From Bacteroidales bacterium (GTDB taxonomy: Bacteria > Bacteroidota > Bacteroidia > Bacteroidales > P3): a stretch of DNA of 37,850 bases. Made by a program: the position numbers and the translations under genes. Position 1 is the first letter of the stretch. Every line of letters begins with the position of its first letter. The notes under the pieces were generated by a model. It was not told the DNA's origin and made no database searches. It saw only the letters and a list, made by a program, of their open reading frames with translations. The DNA lies in assembly GCA_017480525.1 (NCBI GenBank), contig JAFVAM010000050.1, positions 1-37,850 on the forward strand. Direction: 5' to 3'. Of this stretch, positions 16,201 through 24,912 are shown piece by piece.

Positions 16201-16695
16201 ATGAACAGGGAAACAGACATCGCTCAACGCCAGTTTGTGCAGATGATGGAAAGGCAAAAGACTTTCATCTGGAGGATGTGCTATCGTGCTTGTGGTAGAG
16301 AAAAAGAGCGTTGCAAGGACTTGGTGCAGGAGGTATGTCTGGCATTGTGGCGTGGTTTTTCCAATCTTCGGGAAAAAGAAAACATCAAGTTGGAGAAAGC
16401 ATGGGTATGGTGGCACATCAGGACGCAGATTTCCCACCTTGAGCGGGAAAGAAAGGAGGACACCCTCCCCGACGACTACGAGAAGGCGGATGTCGATGCG
16501 CTCCTTTCGGAAGAGAGGAAGGAGGCATTGGAGGAAATCATGACCCCTTTGGGAAAGAGAGAGCGCGAGGTGGTGGCGATGCGGATGGAGGGATATGACT
16601 ATCAAGAAATTGGACAACAAATGGGAATCAGTGCAGCAGGGGCAAAACAAACAATGTACCGTGCGATGGAAAAAATGAAAAAAGAGTGCAAATGA
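16201..16695 (+). CDS. ECF-type sigma-70 family sigma factor
   Basis: The 164-residue protein has the two-domain ECF layout. Sigma region 2 is at ~15-85 (FIWRMCYRACGREKERCKDLVQE, here broken by its helix boundary after CKDLVQE; then LEKAWVWWHIRTQ). Region 4 is at ~105-160 (LGKREREVVAMRMEGYDYQE, IGQQMGISAAGAKQTMYRAM). It should direct RNA polymerase to a small regulon. It is the first gene of a four-gene operon: the next ORF overlaps its stop by 4 bp (ATGA). The partner is in the position of an anti-sigma factor. No -7 box is clear before it, so its own promoter may be ECF-type. Confidence 0.92.
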   Translation: MNRETDIAQRQFVQMMERQKTFIWRMCYRACGREKERCKDLVQEVCLALWRGFSNLREKENIKLEKAWVWWHIRTQISHLERERKEDTLPDDYEKADVDALLSEERKEALEEIMTPLGKREREVVAMRMEGYDYQEIGQQMGISAAGAKQTMYRAMEKMKKECK

Positions 16696-16991
16696 AAAAA
16701 GTCGAAATTGATGAAAAACAAGAATCTGCTTCGTTACACACAGGCTTCGAAGAAAGAATAAAGACGATGTCGATCGACGGACTGGACGAATGGATTGTGC
16801 GGTACAAGCGGCGCCGAAAGAAGATGGAGTATGTCTGCATGATGATGTGTGTGCTGGTTGTGCCTCTTTTGACCTATGCGTTCACCCCCGTCAAAGAAAA
16901 CGGGTATAGGATGAGAAGCACAGAAAAACTCGACAAAAAGACGATATACGAAGACGCATTGGAAACCTATAAAAAAGCAACAGAGCCATGA
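16692..16991 (+). CDS. Small single-pass membrane protein, possible anti-sigma factor
   Basis: The start is the ATG at 16692, overlapping the sigma stop; GTG at 16686 is an alternative. The 99-residue protein has an acidic, charged N-terminal part (~1-50, presumably cytoplasmic), one TM helix (MEYVCMMMCVLVVPLLTYAF, ~47-66) and a short charged tail. Size, topology and coupling to the ECF sigma gene are what anti-sigma factors show, but I see no known anti-sigma domain. The next gene overlaps it by 4 bp. Confidence 0.75.
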   Translation: MKKVEIDEKQESASLHTGFEERIKTMSIDGLDEWIVRYKRRRKKMEYVCMMMCVLVVPLLTYAFTPVKENGYRMRSTEKLDKKTIYEDALETYKKATEP

Positions 16992-17437
16992 AGATACAAT
17001 GGATAATCACAATAGTGGCGGCAGTGGGGATTTCATTTGCAGCTGCTCATGCCAAACAGTCGAAAGATGACCTTCGGGAAAAGGAACCCAATGATATATA
17101 TCTCCGGTTTGAACATGTTCCGGGGGTGGAGGTATCTTTTATTGAAAAAATGCAGGTAAATGACAGTTGTGCCGTCGATGCCACCATCCTGCGTGCCACC
17201 ACCGATGAGGGATGGAAGATTTTGAGCAAAGGATTTCATCTGCCGGCAGAAAAGGAATTTTTTCCAAAGGCACTCCCCGACTCGACATTGACCATCGGTT
17301 ATCTTTCCAAAACGACCGACCCGTGCGTGTCATGCGGTGACGACACGATATGCGACTTGGTGAGAATAAAACCTTGGGTGAGAAAAGTCTACGTGTTTCA
17401 TTGTCAGGACAAGAGAAACATTCCTACAATCAAATAG
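16988..17437 (+). CDS. Secreted protein of unknown function in the sigma operon
   Basis: The 149-residue protein begins with a signal peptide (MKIQWIITIVAAVGISFAAA, cleavage near HAK). The mature part resembles a small beta-rich domain with three cysteines near the end (DPCVSCGDDTIC), which could form disulphides or bind metal. It overlaps the membrane gene by 4 bp. It is exported to the periplasm or beyond. No family is recognised. Position suggests it senses or answers the signal that activates the sigma factor. Confidence 0.75.
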   Translation: MKIQWIITIVAAVGISFAAAHAKQSKDDLREKEPNDIYLRFEHVPGVEVSFIEKMQVNDSCAVDATILRATTDEGWKILSKGFHLPAEKEFFPKALPDSTLTIGYLSKTTDPCVSCGDDTICDLVRIKPWVRKVYVFHCQDKRNIPTIK

Positions 17438-17446
17438 TTAAAAAAA

Positions 17447-17950
17447 ATGAAAAAGTTGATCTTGACAGCAGCCTTTGCTGCACTGGCGGTTTGCGCCAAT
17501 GTCTCCTGCGACAGACAGGATGAAATCAGTTCGAATCAAACAGTTGGAGAAGAGAGTCTCCATATCGTCAATCCTGATGACATTCATTGGGCTATCTGGG
17601 ATACGGCAAGTGTGTTTCAGAGCAAAGAGAAAATGATGGAGATGCTGTGGTACCAGTGGGGCGATGTTGTTTTTCTCATCACTCATCCCGACAGTGCCGG
17701 TGTGGGAATCATCAGGTGCGACAATCCATCGGCACAGGTGTTCAGGGTCCATTTCGGGATGGAAGGAAGCAGAGACACAAAAGTGATTCCTTTCGTTACA
17801 AAATCCGAGGCCGAGCGCGATGAATGGAGAAAACAGAAAGAGGGGGAAGGTTATGTGATTGTGAGTTATGAGGACAAAGACGGATTCTTCTATGCCATGG
17901 CCTACACAAAAAAAGAATGGGAGGAAATTACGGGGCAACAGATTGAGTAA
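17447..17950 (+). CDS. Probable lipoprotein of unknown function, last gene of sigma operon
   Basis: The 167-residue protein starts MKKLILTAAFAALAVCANVS followed by CDRQ. The Cys at about residue 21 after Val-Ser fits a relaxed Bacteroidota lipobox, so it is probably a lipoprotein. The mature part has a hydrophobic/aromatic core (DIHWAIWDTASVF, WYQWGDVVFLITH) and a charged C-terminus. It lies 9 bp after the preceding secreted protein and before a strong terminator, closing the operon. Family not recognised. Confidence 0.75.
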   Translation: MKKLILTAAFAALAVCANVSCDRQDEISSNQTVGEESLHIVNPDDIHWAIWDTASVFQSKEKMMEMLWYQWGDVVFLITHPDSAGVGIIRCDNPSAQVFRVHFGMEGSRDTKVIPFVTKSEAERDEWRKQKEGEGYVIVSYEDKDGFFYAMAYTKKEWEEITGQQIE

Positions 17951-17975
17951 TTGTTTTTAAAAAAAGTAATCGGGA

Positions 17976-18010
17976 GTGGAAGGATACATTGAAAAGATGT
18001 ATTCTTCCAC
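17976..18010 (+). terminator. Terminator of the sigma-factor operon
   Basis: A 14-bp stem (GTGGAAGGATACAT with ATGTATTCTTCCAC, one G-U pair) encloses a 7-nt loop and is followed by GTTTATTTT. It lies 26 bp after the last gene. Confidence 0.8.
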
Positions 18011-18147
18011 GTTTATTTTAACAAATGGGGGCAGAATATATAATTTTGTATCAATGATTTACGAAAAAAAAAATTGCAGACGGCAAAAAAAATTGTCTAT
18101 TTAAGAATTTTTTTGTTATTTTGCATTTTAAAATATTTTAAAAAGAT

Positions 18148-19341
18148 ATGATGAAGCCCTTACAGCGAAAGTTAGCGCAATACACGGTTCCCCAGGAAAC
18201 CAAGGCCGCGGGAATCTATCCTTATTTTACTCCCATCACCTCCGAGCAGAACACCGAAGTCTATGTACAGGGACATGAAGGAAAAGTGCTTATGTTCGGC
18301 AGCAACAGCTATCTTGGACTCACCAACGACCCCCGCCTGAAGGAGGCCGCCAAACACGCCATCGACAAGTACGGCACCGGCTGTGCCGGCTCTCCATTCC
18401 TCAACGGCACACTCGACATCCATGTGCAGCTGCAGGACGAGCTGGCCGAGTTCCTCGGCAAGGACGGCGTGATGCTGTTCTCTGCGGGCTTCCTGGCCAA
18501 CAGTGGCGTCATTCCAGATGTGGTGGGTCGTGGCGACTACCTGTTCTACGACGAGCGCGTCCACGCCTCCATCATGGAGGGCAAGCTCATCACCTACGCC
18601 AACACGCAGAAATACAAGCACAACAACATGGAAGACCTGGAGCGCGTCCTGGCCAAGGCCCCGCTGGAGGCCTCCAAGCTTGTGGTCACCGACGGAGTCT
18701 TCTCCATGGAGGGCGATGTGGCCAAAGTCGACAAGATGGTGGACATCTGCAACCGCTACCAGGCCACGCTGATGGTCGACGAAGCCCATGGCCTCGGCGT
18801 CTTCGGTCGCGAAGGCCGCGGCACCTGCGACCACTTCGGCAAGCTGAAGGATGTGGAGCTCGTCATGGGCACCTTCTCCAAAAGTCTCGCCTCGGTGGGA
18901 GGTTTCATCGCTTCCGACAAGGAGACCATCAACTGGATGAAGCATTCGGTGCGCCCCTATATCTTCACTGCCTCCATCACTCCCGCCAGCACGGCATCGG
19001 TGCTCGAGGCTTTGCACATCATGCGCAGCGAGCCTGAGCGCAACGCAGCCCTGTGGGACAACCAACGCTACGCCTTCAAGGCTTTCAAGGACCTCGGCTT
19101 TGAGATTGGCGACACCGAGACCCCCATCATCCCCCTCTTCATCCGCGACAACAACAAGACCTTCACCATCACCCACGACCTGCTGGAGGATGGCGTCTTC
19201 GTCACGCCCGTGATTTCTCCCGCCGTACCCAGCGACGAGACCCTCATCCGTGTGGCTCTCATGGCTACACACACCCACCAGCAGATCGACATCGCCGTGG
19301 ATAAGATTTACAAGGCATTCAAGAAATTAGAAGTTCTCTGA
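18148..19341 (+). CDS. spt: Serine palmitoyltransferase (alpha-oxoamine synthase family)
   Basis: The 397-residue PLP enzyme belongs to the family of KBL, BioF, HemA and SPT. Visible: SNSYLGLTNDPR, GTGCAGSPFLNGTLDIH, the PLP-stacking His in DERVHAS (H139), MVDEAHGLG (D211, H214) and the PLP lysine in GTFSKSLASVGG (K245). In Bacteroidales the orthologue condenses serine with acyl-CoA to give 3-ketosphinganine, starting sphingolipid synthesis. KBL is the main alternative. The adjacent GNAT-like gene (16 bp downstream), absent from kbl-tdh operons, favours SPT. Upstream is TTATTTTG (18116-18123), a one-base variant of the -7 box. Confidence 0.85.
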   Translation: MMKPLQRKLAQYTVPQETKAAGIYPYFTPITSEQNTEVYVQGHEGKVLMFGSNSYLGLTNDPRLKEAAKHAIDKYGTGCAGSPFLNGTLDIHVQLQDELAEFLGKDGVMLFSAGFLANSGVIPDVVGRGDYLFYDERVHASIMEGKLITYANTQKYKHNNMEDLERVLAKAPLEASKLVVTDGVFSMEGDVAKVDKMVDICNRYQATLMVDEAHGLGVFGREGRGTCDHFGKLKDVELVMGTFSKSLASVGGFIASDKETINWMKHSVRPYIFTASITPASTASVLEALHIMRSEPERNAALWDNQRYAFKAFKDLGFEIGDTETPIIPLFIRDNNKTFTITHDLLEDGVFVTPVISPAVPSDETLIRVALMATHTHQQIDIAVDKIYKAFKKLEVL

Positions 19342-19356
19342 CCTTCATACCCCGTT

Positions 19357-20472
19357 ATGATAGAAGTACGCATCGTCAGTTCGCGAAGTGACCTCCGCAA
19401 ATTCATCGTTTTTCCCAACAAACTCTTCAAGGATGTACCCTCTTACATCCCGCCGCTCAACAGCGATGAGCGCGCTCTCCTCACCGACAAGAACCCCTCG
19501 TTGGAGCATTGCTCACGCGAGTTGTATCTTGCCCTGCGCAACGGCGAGGTGGTGGGACGCGTGGCCGCCATCATCAACCGCACTGTCAACGAGCACTGGA
19601 ACAAGAAGGCCGTGCGCTTCGGATGGTTCGATTTCGTGGAGGACTACGACGTCTTCTCCGCTCTGCTCGACAAGGTTGTGGAATATGGCCGTGCCAACGG
19701 CATGGATGAAATAGAAGGGCCTTTCGGTTTCACTGACATGGGCAAGGAATGCTGGGCCATCGACAACTTCGACGCCCGCCAGAACATGTCCACCCTCTAC
19801 AACCCTGAGTATTACATCAGGTTCATCGAACGTGCAGGCTACGAAATCAAATGCCGCTGGCAGCAGTACAGCATGCCTGCCTCGCAGCCTGTGCCCGACA
19901 AGGTGGCACGTATCAACAAGCTCATCATGGACAAGTACCATCTGCGCTTGGTCAAGGTGAAGCGCCGCAAGGACATCATGCCCTATGCATGGAAGTTCTT
20001 CCATACCCTCAACGACTCTTTCCATGATCTCTACGACTTCGTACCCCTCACCGAGCGCGAAATCAATGTCTATATTAAGGAATATTTCCCCTTCATCAAC
20101 CTTGATTTCGTCCATTTTGTGGTGGACGAGAACGACAATCTCGTGGCCTTCGGCCTCAGTGTCCCCGACCTCTCCAAGGCCTACCAGAAGGCCAACGGCA
20201 GCCTCTTCCCTTTCGGGTGGTTCCATCTGTTGAAGGCCCTGCGAAAGTTCGACACCATTGATCTCCTGCTCAACGGCGTCCACCCCGATTGGCAGAAGCG
20301 CGGTGTGCACAGCATTTACTACAGCGAGATGAACATCAAGGCCATAGAATACGGTGTCCACACCGCCTACACCAACCCCCAGATTATCGGCAACGAGGCC
20401 GTCAAAATCTGGGAGACACAATACAACACCACACCCTTGATGCAACGCGCCGTCTTCGGCAAGCGGATATAA
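19357..20472 (+). CDS. GNAT-like acyltransferase, candidate (dihydro)ceramide synthase
   Basis: The 371-residue protein has the layout of the GNAT-like family that sits next to bacterial spt genes. The opening LRKFIVFPNKLFKDVPSYIP matches their FxxFPxxLYxxxPxxVPP pattern, then ALRNGEVVGRVAAIINR carries the acyl-CoA-binding strand. A second GNAT-like half includes DENDNLVAFGLSVPD and NGVHPDWQKRGVHS. In Caulobacter a GNAT-superfamily protein encoded near spt acylates the sphingoid base (bCerS). I infer the same role here from context and these motifs. It lies 16 bp after spt, surely in one operon. A different N-acyltransferase function is possible. Confidence 0.6.
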   Translation: MIEVRIVSSRSDLRKFIVFPNKLFKDVPSYIPPLNSDERALLTDKNPSLEHCSRELYLALRNGEVVGRVAAIINRTVNEHWNKKAVRFGWFDFVEDYDVFSALLDKVVEYGRANGMDEIEGPFGFTDMGKECWAIDNFDARQNMSTLYNPEYYIRFIERAGYEIKCRWQQYSMPASQPVPDKVARINKLIMDKYHLRLVKVKRRKDIMPYAWKFFHTLNDSFHDLYDFVPLTEREINVYIKEYFPFINLDFVHFVVDENDNLVAFGLSVPDLSKAYQKANGSLFPFGWFHLLKALRKFDTIDLLLNGVHPDWQKRGVHSIYYSEMNIKAIEYGVHTAYTNPQIIGNEAVKIWETQYNTTPLMQRAVFGKRI

Positions 20473-20512
20473 GACCTATAATAAAAGGGAAAACATAATT
20501 GAAACATGCATA

Positions 20513-20562
20513 GCGATGCAACGAGGAAAAGGTTCCAAGCAAGAATCTCCTTGTTGCATCGC
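20513..20562. terminator. Inverted repeat between convergent genes
   Basis: GCGATGCAAC (20513-20522) pairs perfectly with GTTGCATCGC (20553-20562), with extra AGG/CCT pairing inside. It lies between the stops of the acyltransferase (plus) and SDR (minus) genes, so it probably ends both. No strong U-run follows on either strand. Confidence 0.55.
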
Positions 20563-20564
20563 GT

Positions 20565-21368
20565 TCAGCATTTATAGTAGCTGCGCAGAATGGACACCAT
20601 TTGGTTGCCCGTGAGGATGCGTTTGACGGCCACGGAGGCCCATTGTTCGAGGTTGGCCACCACGTGGCGCAGTGAGGGTCTCTTCTTCTCCACGATGCGT
20701 GCGATGCGGCGCGCCAACACATCCGGTTTCAACCCGCTGTTCTCCTCCTTCTCAATGATGGCGAGGCTGCGTTTGAACACGGGGCCGTAGTCGGGGTTGT
20801 CGAGGGTGGCCTGGCTGTTGCGGCGGCTGGCGGTGAAGCCCGTGGCGAAGTCGCCGGGTTCCACCATGCAGGCGCGGATGCCGAATCCCTTCACCTCGGC
20901 GGCAAGAGCCTCGGTAAAGCCCTCGATGGCGAACTTCGAGGCGGAGTAGAACCCTTGCCACGGCAGACCCATGACGCCACCGATGGAGCTGAGGTTGATG
21001 ATTTTGCCGCTGCGCTGTCGCCGCATGTGCGGCAGAACGGCCTGGCACAGGTTGACGCAGCCCATGAAGTTGGTCCCCATCTGGAGGTCGATTTCCTCCT
21101 CCGTGGCCAACTCCAGCGCCCCACCGATGCCCATGCCGGCATTGTTCACCAACACATCGATGCGCCCCTCGGTGGCAATAACATTTTCGACGGCGGAGCG
21201 CACCTGCTCCCGGTTGCGCACGTCGCAGGCTATATATTTGATGGCATGATGATTAGCGGGACGACGGCAGAGGCCGTAGACGGTGTGGCCCTTGGAGGAG
21301 AGTAGTTCGGCGGTAGCCAGGCCGAAGCCCGACGAGGCGCCGGTGATTATGATGACTTGGTGCTGCAT
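20565..21368 (-). CDS. Short-chain dehydrogenase/reductase, candidate 3-ketosphinganine reductase
   Basis: The 267-residue protein is a classical SDR: TGASSGFG nucleotide-binding motif (9-16), NNAG (75-78), N100, S128 and the catalytic YSASK (Y141, K145). The start ATG at 21368 fits a TACCTTTG box just upstream; an earlier TTG frame extension overlaps that promoter and is rejected. SDRs act on many substrates. Because it is convergent with and adjacent to spt and the GNAT-like gene, a 3-ketosphinganine reductase role is plausible: that step is missing between the other two, and an SDR does it in eukaryotes and Bacteroides. The position alone does not prove it. Confidence 0.8.
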   Translation of the reverse strand: MQHQVIIITGASSGFGLATAELLSSKGHTVYGLCRRPANHHAIKYIACDVRNREQVRSAVENVIATEGRIDVLVNNAGMGIGGALELATEEEIDLQMGTNFMGCVNLCQAVLPHMRRQRSGKIINLSSIGGVMGLPWQGFYSASKFAIEGFTEALAAEVKGFGIRACMVEPGDFATGFTASRRNSQATLDNPDYGPVFKRSLAIIEKEENSGLKPDVLARRIARIVEKKRPSLRHVVANLEQWASVAVKRILTGNQMVSILRSYYKC

Positions 21369-21389
21369 TTTTGTTGTCGATATTTTTTG

Positions 21390-21397
21390 CAAAGGTA
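21390..21397 (-). promoter_or_regulatory. -7 box of the SDR gene
   Basis: The minus strand reads TACCTTTG, 22 bp before the ATG at 21368, so the leader is very short. It is back to back with the TAATTTTG box at 21436-21443. Confidence 0.6.
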
Positions 21398-21435
21398 CTA
21401 AAAAAATACGATATAGCTATTTCAAAAAAAAATTG

Positions 21436-21443
21436 TAATTTTG
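21436..21443 (+). promoter_or_regulatory. -7 box of the DUF4175 gene
   Basis: TAATTTTG lies 18 bp upstream of the ATG at 21462. It decides the start: an in-frame TTG at 21441 falls inside this promoter and cannot be used. Confidence 0.65.
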
Positions 21444-21461
21444 CAGTTTGATTTCCTGCCT

Positions 21462-24400
21462 ATGGAGAAGCAGCGCGACATATTGCAGGCACTGGATGCC
21501 TTTATCCGCAAGTACTACAAGAACTTGCTGATACGTGGCGTGTTATATGCTGTAGGCATCGTGCTGACGCTGTTTCTGATTGCGGTGCTGCTGGAGCATT
21601 TTGGCTGGCTTCCGCCTTTAGCAAGGGGTTTGATTTTCTGGACAGGAACGGCATCTGTGGCCGCTGTCGTGGGTTGGCTTGTGGTGCGTCCTCTGCTGAA
21701 GATGCAGGGCCTTGGCCGTCGCATATCCCATTCCGACGCTGCCAAAATCATCGGCAGGCACTTTCCCGAGGTCTCCGACAAGCTGCTCAACCTGTTGCAG
21801 CTCATGTCCGGCAAGGAGGCAGACTCCGCCTCGTCCGACCTCATGATTGCCGCCATTGAGCAGAAAACCGCCCAACTTCGTCCCGTCCCTTTTCTGAATG
21901 CCATAGACCTTAAGGGTAACCGTCGCTATTTGAAGTATGCACTGCCCCCCCTGCTGGTGGTGGCAGCCTTGCTGGTGGCTGATCCACAGGTGGTCACCGA
22001 GCCGTCGAAGCGTTTGGTCAACTATAGCACAGTGTATGAAAAATCGGCTCCGTTCTACTTCACGATAGAGAACGATTCCCTTTGTGTCTGGCCTGGGCAG
22101 GACTATGTGCTTACGGTCGGCGTGGACGGTCAGGCCTTGCCCGCCGAAGCCTTTGTCAACGTCGAGGGTCGCCGCTACAGGATGGATCGCCTCTCCCCTA
22201 CCCTTTTCAAATATACGTTCCGTCAGGTGACACGTTCACAGACGTTTGCGCTCGAAGGCGCCGGTGTGGTGGACGGTGGCCATCTGCTTCGTATGTTGCC
22301 CAACCCGCAGGTATTGGAATTCCGCATGCTCCTCTCCTACCCTGCCTATACGGGGCGCGAGAGCGAGACAGTGGTCAACCTCGGCGATGCCGCCGTACCC
22401 GAAGGTACCCATGTGCGGTGGATTTTCCAGACCAAGGATGCCGACAGCGTTCATTTCGCCATGCCGGAGCGCCACCTCTCCATTGCCACCGACGGCAACG
22501 GACGCGCAGAATATGGCCTCCGTGCGATGGAGACTATGGACTATGGCCTTTCCGTCAGCAACAGCGACAATGTAGCCTCCGACACTCTGCGCTATGCCCT
22601 CTCGGTCATCGCCGACGCGGCACCGCAGATCTCTGTGGAGGAACTGGTGGACTCGCTCCGACTTGACCGACGCCTCTTCCGAGGACGCGTGAAAGACGAT
22701 TACGGATTTTCCAGGCTTGTTTTTGTCCACAGAACGGACAATCCCTCCGACACGGCACAAAAGGCCGTCAGCGAGGCCGAAATAGCCCTCCAGAAGGGAG
22801 AGACGGCGCAGGAGTTCTTCTTCTCTTTCAACGTGGCGGAACTCTCACTTTCGCCGGGCGACGTGTTGAGCTATTGGTTCGAGGTCTCCGACAACGATGC
22901 CATCCACGGCCCCAAGACCACGAAATCGAATCTGTTCGAAATGAAAATTCCTACCTCCGAGGAACTGGACCAGATGCTCGACAGGAACAGCAACGAAGTT
23001 CGCGAGAGCGCTGAAACACAGATGGGTGAATTGCAGAAGTTGCAGGAGGAAATCAACGAAATGATGCGCCGGCTGGTAGACAAAAAAGAACTCAACTGGC
23101 AAGACAGAAAGGACCTCCAGCAGATACAAGAGAAGCAGAAGCAGGTGCGCGACATGATGAAGCAGATGCAGCAGCAGATTCAGGAAAACAACCGGCTGGA
23201 ACAGAAATATCGCGAGCAGAGCGAACAGCTCATGGAGAAACAGCGCGAACTGGACCGCCTGATGAACGAGGTGATGGATGAGAAGATGAAGGAGACAATG
23301 GCGGAGATAGATCGCATGATGAAAGAACTGGACAAGAAAAAGGTTCAGCAGGAACTGGAGCATTTGAAGATGAGCAATGAGGAACTGGAGAAGCAGCTCG
23401 ACCAAAATCTGGAACTGATGAAGCGTCTGGAGGTAGAGAAGAAGGTGGAACAGACTATCCAGAAGATGGACAAACTGGCAGAGGAACAACGCAATGTTTC
23501 TCGTGAAACAGAACAGGCCAAAGGTAAGGAAAACGGACAGTTAGAACAGAAACAGCAAGAGATAAACGACCGTTTCCAGGAGTTGAAAAAGGATATCGAA
23601 CAGATTAAACAGGACTATAAGAATCTCGATTCGGGAACGGACTTCAAGGTGCCACAAGAACTCGAAAAACAGGTGGAGGAACACCAGAAAGCGGCCCAGC
23701 AGAACCTCCAGAAAGGGAAGAACAAAGAGGCCTCTAAACAGCAAAACAATGCCGCTGACGACATGGAGAAGCTAAGTGAGGCCTTGGCAGAAGCCCAGTT
23801 GGATGCCGAGCAGGATGAACTGGCAGAAGATGCCGAAGAGGTGCGTCAACTGCTGAAAAATCTTGTCCGCCTTTCGTTCAATCAGGAGGAACTTATCTCC
23901 GCTGTGGCATCTACATATATTCAGGACCCACATTATCAGACCATTATTTCTCGACAGAATCTCATTCGCGACGACTTCCGCAGTGTGGAGGATTCTCTGC
24001 GATCCATGGCCAAGAGGCAGCTGAAGGTGGCTTCGGCCATCACCAAAGATGTGGAGGCAGTCAATGCCAACATCTCACGCTCGCTCTCCGGCCTGCTCGA
24101 TATGAACCAGAGCTTCTATGGAACGAGTAAAAACTCAAGTGCCGCTGCATCAATGCAATATAGCATGACTTCGCTCAACAATCTTGCACTCGTTCTCGCC
24201 GAGAGCCTCGACCAGATGCAGAACCAGATGCGTCAGAACAGCCAAAAGAAAAAGAGCGGGCAGTGCAAGAACAAGAGCAACAGTCAGTGCAGCAATCCGG
24301 GACAAAGCAAGCCGTCGCCCAAGTCGATGCGCCAGATGCAGCAGGAACTCAACAAGCAGATGGAAGCCCTGAAGAAGCAGCTCGACAAGCAAGGCAAGAA

Positions 24401-24866
24401 ACCCGGCGAGCGCCACCAGATAGGACAAGGGCAGAGCATGAGCGAAGAGTTTGCCAAGATGGCCGCGCAGCAGGAGATGATACGCCGCATGATGCAGGAG
24501 TACGGCCAGGAGATGAAGCAGCAGAATGCTGGCAACAGCAAGTTGGCCAAGGAGATAGACCAGATGATGAAGCAGATGGAACAGACGGAGACCGACCTCG
24601 TCAATAGAACCATCACACAGCAGACCATTCGTCGCCAGCAGCAAATTATGACCCGTCTGCTCGAGCATGAAAAGGCCGAAATGCAGCGCGAGAAAGAGGA
24701 GCGGCGCGAGAGCCGCGAGGCTGGCGACCTCTACAGCCAGCCCTCTCCATCGGAACTGGAGAAATATCGCCAACAACTCCAGCCTGCCGACGATCAGCTC
24801 CGCACTCTTCCGCCGACGCTCTCTCCCTTCTATCGCGACAAGGTCAACGAATATTTCTATAAATAG
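21462..24866 (+). CDS. DUF4175 family membrane-anchored coiled-coil protein
   Basis: From the ATG at 21462 (MEKQRDILQALDAF) the protein has 1134 residues. Three hydrophobic helices stand at ~21-45, 55-77 and 150-170. Then come Ig-like beta domains (~180-490) and a very long coiled coil rich in Glu, Lys, Gln and Met (~495-800). A Gln/Met/Ser-rich helical region follows to the end, containing KKKSGQCKNKSNSQ and many MRQMQQE-like heptads. This is the architecture of DUF4175, a Bacteroidota-specific family. It is followed by HATPase, ybeY and mnmG genes. Function is unknown; the envelope-spanning layout suggests a structural or scaffolding part. Confidence 0.88.
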   Translation: MEKQRDILQALDAFIRKYYKNLLIRGVLYAVGIVLTLFLIAVLLEHFGWLPPLARGLIFWTGTASVAAVVGWLVVRPLLKMQGLGRRISHSDAAKIIGRHFPEVSDKLLNLLQLMSGKEADSASSDLMIAAIEQKTAQLRPVPFLNAIDLKGNRRYLKYALPPLLVVAALLVADPQVVTEPSKRLVNYSTVYEKSAPFYFTIENDSLCVWPGQDYVLTVGVDGQALPAEAFVNVEGRRYRMDRLSPTLFKYTFRQVTRSQTFALEGAGVVDGGHLLRMLPNPQVLEFRMLLSYPAYTGRESETVVNLGDAAVPEGTHVRWIFQTKDADSVHFAMPERHLSIATDGNGRAEYGLRAMETMDYGLSVSNSDNVASDTLRYALSVIADAAPQISVEELVDSLRLDRRLFRGRVKDDYGFSRLVFVHRTDNPSDTAQKAVSEAEIALQKGETAQEFFFSFNVAELSLSPGDVLSYWFEVSDNDAIHGPKTTKSNLFEMKIPTSEELDQMLDRNSNEVRESAETQMGELQKLQEEINEMMRRLVDKKELNWQDRKDLQQIQEKQKQVRDMMKQMQQQIQENNRLEQKYREQSEQLMEKQRELDRLMNEVMDEKMKETMAEIDRMMKELDKKKVQQELEHLKMSNEELEKQLDQNLELMKRLEVEKKVEQTIQKMDKLAEEQRNVSRETEQAKGKENGQLEQKQQEINDRFQELKKDIEQIKQDYKNLDSGTDFKVPQELEKQVEEHQKAAQQNLQKGKNKEASKQQNNAADDMEKLSEALAEAQLDAEQDELAEDAEEVRQLLKNLVRLSFNQEELISAVASTYIQDPHYQTIISRQNLIRDDFRSVEDSLRSMAKRQLKVASAITKDVEAVNANISRSLSGLLDMNQSFYGTSKNSSAAASMQYSMTSLNNLALVLAESLDQMQNQMRQNSQKKKSGQCKNKSNSQCSNPGQSKPSPKSMRQMQQELNKQMEALKKQLDKQGKKPGERHQIGQGQSMSEEFAKMAAQQEMIRRMMQEYGQEMKQQNAGNSKLAKEIDQMMKQMEQTETDLVNRTITQQTIRRQQQIMTRLLEHEKAEMQREKEERRESREAGDLYSQPSPSELEKYRQQLQPADDQLRTLPPTLSPFYRDKVNEYFYK

Positions 24867-24881
24867 TTTCCATATTTTTCG

Positions 24882-24889
24882 TATATTTG
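24882..24889 (+). promoter_or_regulatory. -7 box of the HATPase gene
   Basis: TATATTTG (TAnnTTTG) lies 23 bp before the ATG at 24913, just after the DUF4175 stop, so the HATPase gene can be transcribed on its own. Confidence 0.55.
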
Positions 24890-24912
24890 CATCGGTTTAA
24901 ACATCGTCTATA

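Noticed and set aside
18172-19278. Minus-strand open frame (368 codons) opposite spt
   Set aside because: It is an antisense shadow of a gene with unmistakable PLP-enzyme motifs.
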